NCBI GenBank assembly: GCA_032622095.1
Contig: CP136067.1
Coordinates: 61,264,893 to 61,328,892, forward strand
Source of the DNA: Siphonodentalium dalli
Taxonomy: Eukaryota > Mollusca > Scaphopoda > Gadilida > Siphonodentaliidae
Length of the DNA stretch: 64,000 nucleotides
Reading direction: 5' to 3'
Shown: positions 35,212-46,465 of the stretch, in pieces
Position numbering within the stretch: position 1 is the first letter of the stretch
Layout of the letters: each line of letters starts with the position of its first letter
Notes under the pieces: model-generated
Database searches by the model: none
The model's input: only the letters and a program-made list of their open reading frames with translations
What the model was told of the DNA's origin: nothing
Translations under genes and position numbers: made by a program

Positions 35212-36255
35212 CAGAGACGTGGCGACGGGGGTTGGGGGGGGGGGGGTGTCTCAAAATTTTCAACAGTTGGAAATTTCATACCTGCCAAAACATTAGTTGG
35301 AAATTTCACACCAACAATAGGTTGAAAATGTTCTTGTAGTTTGATTTTCAAACAATTTATTGGGGGAGTTAATTGTTTTTGGACCAATATTTACATATTT
35401 TCCTATTTTTGGTCAAAATTTTGGACTGAAATGGTCATCAGTTGGAAATTTTCCAACCTTAGGAGGGGGTGGGGGGGTGACAGGTTGGAAATTTCCTACA
35501 CTTGGAAAGCTTGTGTCCTGGTCCCTCCCCCATGGCCAGTCAAAAACTGCTAGTTAATTTAAAAAAAAAACAATATTGTCATACATTTGGTCAACATTGT
35601 CATTGGAATTGTCATCAGTTGGAAATATTCCAACCCAATGTTTGACATTTCCAACTCTAGGAAGGCTTGAGGCTAGTCTAGATGCTAAGATTTTGCGATT
35701 TTCTTGGTCGGCCAGGTGTGTCATTGTCCCTCCCCCATGCATGGCCAATACAAACATACTAATTTTGGTTAAACTTTTGGACTGAAATGGTCATCAGTTG
35801 GAGAAAATTCCAATCTGAGGGGGGTAGTATGAGGTTTGAAATTTCCAACACTAGGATAGGCCAGTCCAGATGCTAGGATTTGCGATTTTCTTGTATAGTT
35901 TTCAAAATTTTCTCACACCGGGCCGAACAACCATGGTCAGCCTGGTGTGTCCTGCTTTCTTGCCCGTAGCTGTGTGCATTTATCTGGAGTTAGACCACTG
36001 GATCCGATGTTAGGATTTATGCAATTTTTCAGGTTAAAAGAACTTAATGTTCTCATACCGGGAATATAGAACCATGGTTTATGAATTAGGCTTGAGCATT
36101 GAGGCGCAAGGGGCGGGGTGCAAATGGAATTATGCAAAACTTGTGTTTTTGTCTGATTCTGATTCAATTGGGGGGGGGGGGGGGGGTGGATGTGTGCAAA
36201 TGGAATTTCCCAAGGTGGACAACCCCCAAACGGAGACCCTCTAGCCACGTCCCTG
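35212..36255. mobile_element. hAT-like non-autonomous element rich in 'ttggaaatttcc' motifs
   Basis: The ends CAGAGACGTGGC and GCCACGTCCCTG are inverted. The flanks CATATATA (35204-35211) and CATATAGA (36256-36263) are an 8-bp duplication with one mismatch. Inside are repeated 'cagttggaaattt' and 'aatttccaac' modules and G runs at 35225-35237 and 36171-36186. Reading frames follow from these repeats. CAG-type ends with an 8-bp duplication fit hAT. Relatives lie at 43560-44230 and 62561-63277. Confidence 0.7.
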
Positions 36256-36544
36256 CATATAGACCAGAACACTGATTATGTATCGAATCATAATTTAAAA
36301 CCAATGTGCCCGACGTATAACAGGGTATAAAAGTTGTGATTTTTTTCGGCGTACCAAAATTTGCCATATATGAAATAATGTACGTTTGTTGAATTCTGTG
36401 CATGTGCATATGTTCCTACCCTAACTAGTGGGCAACCAACCAATGCATACACACCCATGACACTGCTGAAGTTTCTAGTTATAATTTACATAGATATACA
36501 TGCAAGTCGATAGGCCTATACCAATGTTTATAATATATGACATT

Positions 36545-36670
36545 ATCGCTGCCATTATTTAACCCTATGAACCCGACTGGATGCAAAAGTGGCCAGTCGT
36601 GTATATGAACATTTTCTGGCTGGCTGATTTAGAGGCTAAAGGGTTCAAAGGGTTAAATAATGGCAGCGAT
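36545..36670. mobile_element. Small inverted-repeat element, 'ttaaccctatgaaccc' type
   Basis: The 30-bp ends, beginning ATCGCTGCCATTATTTAACC, are inverted with one mismatch. The TTAA inside each end resembles the TTAA-flanked family, but here the inverted identity continues 14 bp outside the TTAA. Confidence 0.6.
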
Positions 36671-36671
36671 C

Positions 36672-37435
36672 AGGCAAGTAAAAACGCAAATGATTTGCCC
36701 ATCATTTCGGAAACATCCATGTTTACTAGTAGAGGGATCACATCATTCACATGTGTGACCGACATTCATTGTACTCTCAGTTTCACAACACAGGTAGTAA
36801 ATTGATTGTTAGTAATCCCGAAGAGCTGTTAATTAGTTGGTAACATTTGTTTCAAAACTATACATTTTGGTTCTGGTTTTGCAAATTTTAGCAGATAATT
36901 AACAAACATAGGTACCCAAAATAAGTACCATACAGGGGGGTTTTCCCTTGAAAATAAATAAGCATTTACAGACCCCCATCCCCTATCAGGGAGGGATAGT
37001 TCACCCCCCCCCCTGATCCCTTTGTTTTGGAGAGGTAAACTGTAAAGATGATGAGTCGATGATGCATGCATGACTTGAATTAAGGTGACTGTAAAACATA
37101 TTGTGATTGAATGGGTGTAGACGATGTACCGTAGTCGCCATAAATGTATTTTATTTTATATCCAAATTGTTAACAAGCAACATCATTTCTATGTATGAAT
37201 ATGATATGCAGCGAAGATTCAAGAAGGTTGGTGGGTCGGTACTCTGTAAGCTTTTCTGCTTTGGTACTTTTACAAAGCTGTTGAAAAAGCTTCCTCAGCG
37301 ATCCAATATAATTAATGATGAAAAGTTTATATTTACTAACACCGGTTCACTGACTATAACATTGTGACTGTGGAATCCGATTTAAATAAATAAAATACAA
37401 TGATGTAATGCTGAAGCTGTCTATTGACCAATCAT
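36672..37435. other. Unassigned sequence
   Basis: No exon or element ends were recognised. Frames at 37071-36829 (minus) and 37107-37367 (plus) show no motif. Confidence 0.35.
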
Positions 37436-37439
37436 TTAA

Positions 37440-38690
37440 ATTTTATCAACATAAAAGAAATTAAAGTGTCAATGACACTGCAGCTCAACTTGGAAAGGGA
37501 ATAATTTCATGTCTTACAGTCAATGGAGCGATTAGGAATGCGAAAAGTTGAAATATCTAAGTAATACTAGATTATCAACAGGAAGAGATGTATGTAAAGT
37601 AAAATCCAAGATGGTTGCTGGTGACTTTGTTTTCGAAATGAAATTCAAAAATATTTGATAGCTTCCATCTAGTAGACAAATATCAAGATTAATATGCAGA
37701 TTGGTGATGATCTCCTGAGGGTAGTTGAATGTAGGGTGTGCCAAAGGATTTAGTCATGCAAAGAGTAAAATCCAAGATGGCTGCCAGCAGACATGTTTTA
37801 TAGCCGAATGACCCCAAAATGACTCGTTTCCCATCTACATGTCAATGTTAACAGCACTGACAAATTTAATAATGATAGGACCAAAACTACGACTTGTAGC
37901 CCGTGCCAAAGGATTGAATTTTGAAATCCAAGATGGCCGCTGGTGGCCATAATTTTTTTTGCCGAATGACCCCAAAATAACTCATTTCCCATCTACTGGT
38001 ACATGTCAAAGTCAACACCATGTCAATATTAACTTCCACGACAAATTTCATGATGATCAGACGAACATTCCAGCCTGTGTAGCCCTTGCTAATGGATTGA
38101 ATTTTGTTATCAAAGATGGCTGCTGGCGGCCATGTTTTTTTGCCGAATCTACTGGTACCGCTATTCTCAAAGTAATTGACCAGAAAAATGGGGTGATACC
38201 CCGGTCATGACCGCGGTGATACCGGTAATAAACGGTAGCGGTATCGAGGCGGTCATGGCGTGGAGTTACGGTATTGGGCGATAATGATACCGTGGTCTTT
38301 TAGCGGGCACCGCATTAATTTTGTTGAATACCGCGGTGATTTTCATGGAACTCTTTTAGGGGAGGTATTTACTCACACATACTTGTTCGCGTTAACAAGC
38401 GGTATCAGTACCGCGGTATTGGAGGATACCGCGGTATAGTACCGCCATATTAACGAGGTGACACCACATTATTGGTGGTCAATTACTTTAAGTATAGCGG
38501 TACATGTCAAAGTCAACACCATGACTCGTTCCCATCTACATGTCAATGCCCATGACAAATTTCATAATGATCCAACCAAAGGTATGACCTGTAGCCTGTA
38601 GCCTGTGCCAAAGGATTTAGTTATGCAAAGAGTAATATCCAAGATGGCTGCCGGCAGCCATGTTTTTATTAAACAGGTTTACAATCCCTA
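37440..38690. repeat. 'aagatggc' interspersed repeat block 3
   Basis: Cores lie near 37608, 37775, 37927, 38112 and 38638, with a variant module 'gccgaatgaccccaaaataact' and 'ggtacatgtcaaagtcaacacc'. It is interrupted by the 38159-38499 element. Confidence 0.7.
38159..38499. mobile_element. 341-bp element with GTAC duplication and 'taccgcggta' motifs
   Basis: GTAC lies on both sides (38155-38158, 38500-38503), and the flanks rejoin to the repeat sequence 'ctactggtacatgtc' seen intact near 37996. The ends CGCTATTCTCAAAGTAATTG and their inverted copy match with few changes. The interior repeats 'ataccgcggt' and 'ggtatcnntaccgc' motifs in both orientations. There is no coding. Confidence 0.75.
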
Positions 38691-39206
38691 TTAATTAATA
38701 ACTCACAACGTCGCGTGATCTTGTGATTAACACATTTGTCCAATTTATAGGACAATACAGTAGATATCATGATTTATCAACTCCTTTTTCGGGACTTTTA
38801 GAAGAAAGTTTTCTATCATATAATAATATTATATAATTGACTGAAAAACACCAATAATCAATATTCTTATTCATAAATTATAAAGGGACCACCGGGCATG
38901 CATGCATGGGGACCACCGCAAATTCTTATCGCCGTTTTCAATGTCAGCAAAGGGACCTCCGCGAATATAATTGATAAATTTATTATTTATTACATACATG
39001 TATTCATTGAAGAATATGTATTAACTAGCCAATATGAATATACACCACTTTCCTTCTTTTAAGTTGTGTGTTTTGCCAATTTAGAGGGACCTCCTCGAAA
39101 AGGTGAATGCAAGTTGAGGGACATCCACGATTTATTTGATTGATCAGGACATCTGACTCAATAACAATAATCATTATTCTTTGAAATTCTTATTCACAAA
39201 TTATAA

Positions 39207-39550
39207 GAGCCACATGTGGCAGACACTGCAATTAAAATTGTAAGTGGGGAAAATCGCAGGTGGAGCATTCACTGCGCATGCTCATGACAATATCATAGCC
39301 ATATCTTAGCAATCAAGCAATGTTTGATTTTTACCAGGAAAATTATGGCGTGACCTTGGCAATGCGCGTGATCATTGCTGTCACATGACCATGGTCGCAC
39401 TGGTCTCACAATTTACATACTATCATGTGATTGATCACATGGATAAAATCGTAGCTGCAGACATTGCAGCACCATAGCATCTGCGGGCCAGCAACGTTTC
39501 TCACCTCAATTTTTCCCACTTACGATTTTAATCGCAGCGTCTGTGGTGGC
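39207..39550. mobile_element. ~340-bp MITE in the 'gggacctcc' array
   Basis: Left 'gccacatgtggcagacac' and 'taaaattgtaagtggggaaa' are matched in inverted order by 'tttttcccacttacgatttta' and 'gtctgtggtggcac' at the right. TAAGA(G) on both sides is a likely 5-6-bp duplication, and the flanks rejoin to 'attataagaggacctcc'. Confidence 0.65.
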
Positions 39551-39731
39551 ACTAAGAGGACCTCCGAGCATGCATGGGCACGTACATATGGCGACTTATG
39601 GCCTGCGGCCTCGGTGAATATTAACTTCCTCGGGTTGATAAATCCTCATGTCAACCTCGAAACCATGCAATAAATGTATATTATTCATTGAATATTTATT
39701 AACTATAGCAAGTATACACCACTTTCCTTCT

Positions 39732-39956
39732 TTAACCCTTTCAGTGCCAAGTCCAATTTTTTAAACAACCCATATTTCCTTGATCATTTTTCAAATTTGT
39801 TGATTATAATAATGTGATACATTGTTGGAAAGAGCTCTTAGAGCTCTTTCCATCAATGAATCACATTATTATAATCAATAAATTTGATAAATGATCCTGA
39901 ATGATCAAGGAAATATGGGTTGATACAAAAATCGGACTTGGCACTGAAAGGGTTAA
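39732..39956. mobile_element. Foldback MITE, 'ttaaccctttcagtgccaag' type
   Basis: TTAACCCTTTCAGTGCCAAG is exactly inverted at the right end. Inverted identity continues through 'cccatatttccttgatca' to a central 'gaaagagctcttagagctctttc'. The 225 bp would fold into one long hairpin. Confidence 0.85.
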
Positions 39957-40374
39957 AGTTGTTTGTTTTTGCAAATTTATACAGGGACCGCCACAAATTA
40001 TGAATGTGAGTTGAGGGACCTCTGCAATTTAATTTGCGTCATCGAGACATCCGCACAGCATTCTCCGGAAGTACCGTATATATATAGGTGCTAGCTAAAG
40101 AATAATATTATTTAATTATTGAATAACATCTAAGCATTTATGCTTCATTTTATTCACAAATTTAAGTGGTTATCCTGGCATATATGGGGACATATATAGG
40201 CATATAGCAAATGTGTATCATTGGATTGATTTACGCCAAGTGAGCTACCAAGTGAATATAATTGACAAAACAAGTATTATCGTTATTGTGTCGTTATCGT
40301 ATTCGTTTAAAATACATCTCAATTGACATACACACATCCAGTCCTCACTTTAAAGTTGTCTCTTTAGCCCATTT

Positions 40375-40910
40375 TCTTCTTCTTCTTCTTCTTCTTCTTC
40401 TTCGTGTTACAGAGCAAGTCCTGGCAGAGGTGTATTTCTGTCAGGACAATATCGCACTATTGTGTGCCGGCGGATGAGGAAGTTGTTAAAAATAGAATGA
40501 TTAAAAGCAATGTTGTATTTACAGGTTAAAATTATTGCAGTAAAATGTAGATGCATTGTTGTCCTCGGGCACAGCTATGCAGCTCCCTATTCAGGTCTTC
40601 TAGAGAGTTGCAGTTGACTACGGTACTTCTTTTGGCATGGAGTTCCATAGTCTTGTCGCTGATGGAAAGAAGGGGTACTTGTAGACATCAACCCTTGTAT
40701 GATGTTGTCGGTATTTCTGGTTATGTCCACGTGATGATGATTTACTTGAAGTTCTCGAGAAACTTGTGTCTTGTGGTCAATCGATACTAGTTCGTTGATA
40801 CATAATTTGTAGAAGGTGGTGCATTTTGTTATATCCCTTCTTTTCTTCAGTGGTGTCCATTCCAGAGATTGTACCATGGCTGAGCGGGACCTCCCTTCGA
40901 ACAAACGACG
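40375..40910 (-). pseudogene. LINE fragment: C-terminal tail of a reverse transcriptase protein
   Basis: On the minus strand 40904-40587 encodes MVQSLEWTPLKKRRDITKC and 'FYKLCINELVSID', then 'FHQRQDYGTP' and a short tail. These match the conserved region after the RT domain of jockey/CR1-like LINEs (a 'L.W..L..RR......YK' block, then a late 'F...T...WN.LP' block that is eroded here). The plus-strand (TTC)n at 40375-40403 is an (GAA)n run on the LINE strand and may be its 3' tail. The rest of the LINE is absent, as in a 5'-truncated insertion. Confidence 0.6.
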
Positions 40911-41137
40911 TATGTACGTATATAGATATAGTCATATACTACATGCAGGCTTAGTTTGAATAGAGACTGGTGCACACAAATTCAACATATATAGACCGCC
41001 AACACATGTCGGTATAAAGCTGCTTTCACTGACATGCTGCTGATGCATGCGGCTATCGGATTATATAGGCACAACGTTTCAAACCATACATATATATCAC
41101 TGGGGTAACAGTGGGGTTGCGGTGGACACAGTTAATA

Positions 41138-43323
41138 TAGTCTGGTCGATAAAAGGTTTGACCTAGAAAAAATTTGGACTAAGTTGGTTTGTATTCCATT
41201 TTGAAGAGGAATATATCCTCTACAACATATCTAAAATCCGCTTTGAGCAATTTTTTTTACAGAGATTTTAAAAAATGCTCATTTTTCGACCTTGTGAAGT
41301 ACGTTTTTCCACAATATCCCTAATCGGCGACACCAGAACGCATTAATTCTCCATCCGATATATACCAGTTTGTGTAAAAGAGTATAGGGGGCGATTAGAG
41401 TGACAAGGACAGAAAACAATGCAATCGCGGCGATGAAATGGCAATCAAAATGGCCGCAACTACAATCCATGCTACGAAGAAAGCAACATATTGGATAACC
41501 TCCTATAAGCGAAAATACACATTTGTAATTTACAAGAATGTTGTTATATATCTTTAAAGGTACACATATAATTAAAACAGATCTATCTGAATGATTTATC
41601 GATCACTGCTACGCACGTTAACCCAGTGATTTACGTTCGGGATTTCTTATTAGAATACATCCAACAGTCGGACCAAAAACAGTTATTTAGGGCATGCAAC
41701 ACACAAAGTAATATTTCGTCACACAGTGCGTGGTAGTTTCGTTTTGGAATGGTGATTAATTATTGAATGTAACGCAGAAACTGAAGTGCCCACCCTATCT
41801 GTGTAAATACTAGTTATATTTCCGGAATTTCCAACACTCTCCGTGACCATAAACCATGCACGTATGTCGTAAAGCTGATTATACTGTAAAGAAACACTTA
41901 TCTCTTCAACAGAATATATACCCTATCTCACTAGATCGAAGAGACTCTACATGGTACATTTTATTTAGTACTAACTTTCATGGTGCTCCCAAGCCGGTTT
42001 CTTAGTAGACAATTCTGTTCAAATTACTTCAATCGGCACTTTACAACAGGAATATGTACCACGCAATGTACACTATTATTTGTCAGTATCTTGTTGTTTA
42101 AAATTATGTTACCATTGCCACCCACATATTTGCGCTAAATATCAGGTCATCAGCGTTTACAGTTATTAGTTCTACGTTTACCATTCACTCAATGTTGCTA
42201 TTTATGGTTTTGTATGCAGCAGATATGTGTAACATTAGGGAGAATGGGTAAACGCGGCGATGCGGTTGCAGAAAAGGTTGTATGTTTCGCGTATATGTGG
42301 CCTTAGAGCATTTATGTGCACATAATTTCCTGGTATAAAGACAGTCTCTACCACATAGTATGTAGGCAAATTTGGTTATGTTGAGAATTTATTGAAGATA
42401 GTCTATTGTAATCCTTTGTATTTTGATAAATTGCGTTCGAGGTATACCACCATGTATTTGTGTGATAAAAGTGAAATATTTGTGTTTAATCACTTGGCTG
42501 GAGGCAACTATGACTACTATTTTAAGACACGACAATAGGATCTACACATTTTACCTAGTACCATATGAATAGCTCTCATACTGTTCTATAGTAGTGAATT
42601 TTGACAGATTGTGTGTTGTAGATTCAAAAATAAATGATTATCGGTCACATTCGTGAGAATGTTTTCATTACATATATTTCTGCTTCTAAAAAGGTCACAC
42701 AATGAATACATCCCTATTAGATCACATTTAACTGTTTTAATACACATATATTACACGATTCAAGATAAACAGTACAGATAAAACTGTGTTATTCTTCTAT
42801 TTCTTGGCGCCCAAAAAGTCCACATTTAATCGTTGTATGAGACCTGGCTTTTGGTTGCTCTCTCGCGAGATACATTAGAGAGAAATCTTACATACTATTA
42901 TTAATAGCTCCCCTTATATTCTGAAATCATTCTTCCTCGCATAATTCGAGGGCATGTTCGTTCTTGTATGACCATCTATTCAATTTTCCGCAAATTGTAA
43001 ATTTCATTCGATTTTGTCCATTTTGGCGGCCATATTGGACAGACATTCTACCGACATGGTTTATGACTAAGCATTGTTTGTGTAAATTTTATTTTATTAC
43101 TAATTTGGTATTTGTTGGCGCACCTACCACCGAAATTCAGGATTTGTCTATACCAACTGCCATCATGGACGCCATCTTGTATTACAGAAAATGCTCAAAG
43201 CAGATTTTAGCGGATTTTGGATATGTTATAGAGGATATATTCCTCTTCAATATGGAATAGAAACCAACTTAGTCCAAATTTTTTCTAGGTTGACCCTAAA
43301 ATTTTAGTTTATCGACCAGACTA
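41138..43323. mobile_element. 2.2-kb non-coding element with long inverted ends, related to 55.5-59.9 kb
   Basis: The ends TAGTCTGGTCGATAAA are inverted. Further in, 'gacctagaaaaaatttggac' and 'taagttggttt' recur at both sides (41163-41187 and 43262-43292), followed by 'acatat(c)(t/c)aaaatccgct'. ATA on both sides (41135-41137, 43324-43326) is a possible 3-bp duplication. No conserved protein is present. The subterminal 'ggattttagcggattttgga' also occurs at the right end of the element at 55.5-59.9 kb, which shows kinship. Confidence 0.7.
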
Positions 43324-43559
43324 ATAAGCGCAACGTTTTGAAATCCGATGCGTTTAACTGTATCAGCCGCAGGTATGTGAAAGCAGCTTAATTTAAAGCT
43401 CTGGAATTCGACCTGCATGTGGTTCATCAACATAACCAAGTAAAAGTAGCCTGCCGGAATCACTGGATATAAAGACCCATACATACAGCGAAAGGGTGTC
43501 GTGTAAAGCACATAGCCGGGGCAGAGTGCCAATTAAGCTATGTCCATCAACCTTGGTCA

Positions 43560-44230
43560 AAACTGTTCGAAATATCATGCCCGACATAACAATAGTTGGA
43601 AATGTCACACGAAACAATAGGTTAAAATCAATTTCGTAGATCGATTTTCCAACAATCTATTGGTGGGGAATATTTTGTTTTAGACCATCATTTACATATT
43701 TTCCTACTTTTGGTCAAAATTTTTGACTGAAATGACCATCAATTGGAAAGTTTCCAACCTTATAGGGGGTGTCAGGTTTAAAGTTTCTAACATTTGGAAA
43801 CATTGAGCCTACTCAATAGATACTAGGATTTTGTAATGTGTATGTTCAGATTAAAAAAAATTCTCACACAGGGCCGATCCTGCAGATAGACAACTATAGA
43901 TGTTAGGATTTAGAAATTTTCAGGTTCAGGTCACAAACTTGTATCATACTGGTTCGATCCATGGTCAGGCCCAGTGGATTCTGTTACCCCCCCCCCCCTT
44001 GGTTCATTTAGAACAGCTAGGCTATATAGATACCATTCAGATCCAGGACTGTGAGAGAAAACTTGGAAAAATCAAATCTAAACTGTTTTGTTTCAGGGCG
44101 GATCTAAAGCACGCCGTTTGCATCGTATTTTTCAAAAAAAAATCCCCGGGGAGAAACCCCGGACCCCCCTCAATGCGATAGGGGACACCCCCTCTCGTCG
44201 CTTCACAGCTCGTGTCCAATGCCCTCATAA
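43560..44230. repeat. Decayed relative of the 35212-36255 hAT-like family
   Basis: It shares 'aacaatagttggaaatgtcac', 'tttacatattttcctacttttggtcaaaattt', 'aatgaccatcaattggaaa' and 'tgttaggatttagaaattttcagg' with 35280-36050. A C run lies at 43987-43998. The ends are not well defined. Confidence 0.6.
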
Positions 44231-44370
44231 TATATGACGAACTGTCTTTGCTAGTGGCTGGCTACGGACTTGTACGGGGACATACTATTATACTGCAAAT
44301 CATCGCACCCCTTCTCAACTAGTGACTACACGGTCACTTCAAAGAATTCCCAGATTTTATCAGTTTATAC

Positions 44371-44824
44371 CACAGGCCTTCTAAACAGTGATTGATAAAT
44401 AATTAAAATAATTTTTTATTAATATTTACATATAAGAAGACACAGGTATGCATTAAGCAGCCATTTTCCTCTCCATGCTACTGGCAACTGGTCATTCTAC
44501 AGTATGCAAGTCATGTGTCCATTTCAACACTTAAAAGGAAATAGCTAACTGACCGCAGGAAGTGGTCACTGGGCATGACAACTGTAAACAATTTTAAATT
44601 CTTTGTTGATATAACTGGCCAGTACATTGTGTCCACTCACCACTTCCTGTCAACAATGGGAAGTGTTGAAATGGACACAGGACTTGTACACTGTAAAATG
44701 ACCAGTTGCCAGTAGCATGGAGAGGAAAATGGCCGCTTGATGCATACCTGTGTCTTCTTATATGTAAATGTTAATAAAAAAAAATATTTTAATTATTTAT
44801 CACTCACTGTTTGGAAGGCCTGTG
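44371..44824. mobile_element. 454-bp foldback element with perfect 8-bp duplication
   Basis: GTTTATAC lies at 44363-44370 and 44825-44832. The ends CACAGGCCTTC are inverted, and the arms of about 200 bp are nearly identical ('ttacatataagaagacacag', 'ctccatgctactggcaactg'). There is no coding. An 8-bp duplication fits hAT. Confidence 0.85.
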
Positions 44825-45092
44825 GTTTATACTTTTAGTTTTAAATTTAAACTGGAGGAATATCATTTCAATATGATCACGAACTAGGCAATGTTGTAAA
44901 GTCATGAGTTATACACTCTTTCATGTCAATCAGATATATAGGGGCCTACCTTCGGTGGCTTCAGATTCTTTGGAATGTTGGTCCATGTTCAAGTTTTTTT
45001 CCTTTTTGAGAACCCGGAAGTGTTGTGTTGATCGTGATAATGTGACGTCATTCTCAACGACTCGGCCATTTCCGCACTGAGGAAGTTCGATC

Positions 45093-46051
45093 GGGACACA
45101 CTAATAGTTGTAGTCCGAGCCCGAGGTCGAATCCAGTAAAATGTGTAGTTGGGATTTTCAATTTCGTTTATTGTCGTTAATATAATTCCAATAGTGATGA
45201 ATTTTGGTTTGTGGTAAGTTATGCCAATTACAAATAAAAAAAACTAAATAGATAATTTGTAAGTCTTATATTTCAACTTTTATCGACATTTTTCGTTCTC
45301 CAGCACACTAAAAGTTCTAGTTGGAATCAGCCGAGCCGGCCGCCGAGTCGCTAATTATAGCTGTTAATTGCTATTGTTAGGAATATGTTGGCGGCTCAAA
45401 TCAATGGATTTATGAGTTAAGACAAGAGTGTTTGCAACTTATAGTGAAATATAATCAAAGTACTGTTTATACAGTTACTTGTTGTTACAAGTGAGATCAT
45501 ATCACGTTTCAAACGGGTATCATATATCGCCTTCAAGAATAAATTTTATAAATGTTAAATTACGCCAACACCTTTTAGATTGTTTGGAACAGAAATGCTT
45601 CTCCACATTTCATTCAAGGGCCACACACTTTCTCCTAAAGAGTAATCTTTAAAATTGCTAAACCTTCATATATTGCTTAATAAAAAGTAATTGTTTGTTT
45701 TTATTCCCCACTACTTGCCCTTTGATCTTCGTGTGACCCACCACTGACTTAATCCAATCAGCCGCCTAACAATAGCAATTAACAGCTAATTAGCGACTCG
45801 GTGGCCGGCTCGGCTGATTCCAACTACAACTTTTAGTGTGCTGGAGAACGAAAAATGTCGATAAAAGTTGAAATATAAATCTTACAAATTATCTTTTTAG
45901 TTTTTTTTATTTGTAATTGGCATAACTTACAACAAACCAAAATTCAGCACTATTGGAATTATATTAACGACAATAAACGAAATTGAAAATCCCAACTACA
46001 CATTTTACTGGACTCGGTCTCGGGCTCGGGCTACAACTATTAGTGTGTCCC
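45093..46051. mobile_element. 959-bp element with ~300-bp inverted arms and 8-bp duplication
   Basis: GTTCGATC lies at 45085-45092 and 46052-46059. The ends GGGACACACTAATAGTTGTA are inverted, and the arms stay nearly identical through 'aatttcgtttattgtcgtta' and 'gttctccagcacactaaaag' to 'caattaacagct'. The middle (45400-45750) is AT-rich and non-coding. Confidence 0.85.
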
Positions 46052-46077
46052 GTTCGATCGGCAAACCTCGTCAGATC

Positions 46078-46180
46078 GAGACACACTAAAAGTTGTAGTC
46101 CAAGTACGAAAACGAACCCGGTAAAATGTATAGAGCACAGAAATCGGATATAAAAAGACGTCTTTTTATATCCGATTTCT
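46078..46180. repeat. Partial end copy of the same family plus a 42-bp perfect palindrome
   Basis: 'gagacacactaaaagttgtagtc' at 46078-46100 repeats the end of the 45093 element in decayed form. At 46139-46180 the sequence 'agaaatcggatataaaaag' followed by its exact reverse complement forms a 42-bp palindrome. Confidence 0.75.
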
Positions 46181-46343
46181 ATGGTATAGAGCGTTCTTAA
46201 TCACGTGATTGGATACGAGACGCGCCGCCATGTTGGATAGTATAGACATCCATGATTATAAGCGGGTCCTCATAAAAGCCGAACACAACCTAACATAACC
46301 GAACACAAGTCAAAATAATGGGAAATATAACAAATAAATTAAG

Positions 46344-46465
46344 TTCATAGGCAAATGTATTCATGTTCACACTATTACTATACGAAGTTTGGTGGAGTTT
46401 GGGCCAATAATAAGTGTTTTATTTGATGTAAAACGTGTTTTGTGTTATTCGGCATAGAAAAGCCG
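46344..46465 (+). repeat. Direct repeat, left copy (LINE flank)
   Basis: 'gttcataggcaaatgtattc' through 'tatacgaagtttggtggagt' to 'ttcggcatagaaaagccgaa' recurs in the same orientation at 48908-49027. Confidence 0.85.

Larger units (their letters stand above)
38870..40060. repeat. 'gggacctccgcgaat' repeat array
   Basis: The motif 'agggacc(t/a)cc' recurs near 38883, 38909, 38951, 39086, 39116, 39554, 39986 and 40015. It alternates with 'tacatgtattcattgaa' and 'acaccactttccttcttt' modules. Two small elements are inserted inside. Confidence 0.6.

Noticed and set aside
40262-40477. 71-codon frame with a leucine run
   Set aside because: The leucine run is a translation of the (CTT)n microsatellite.
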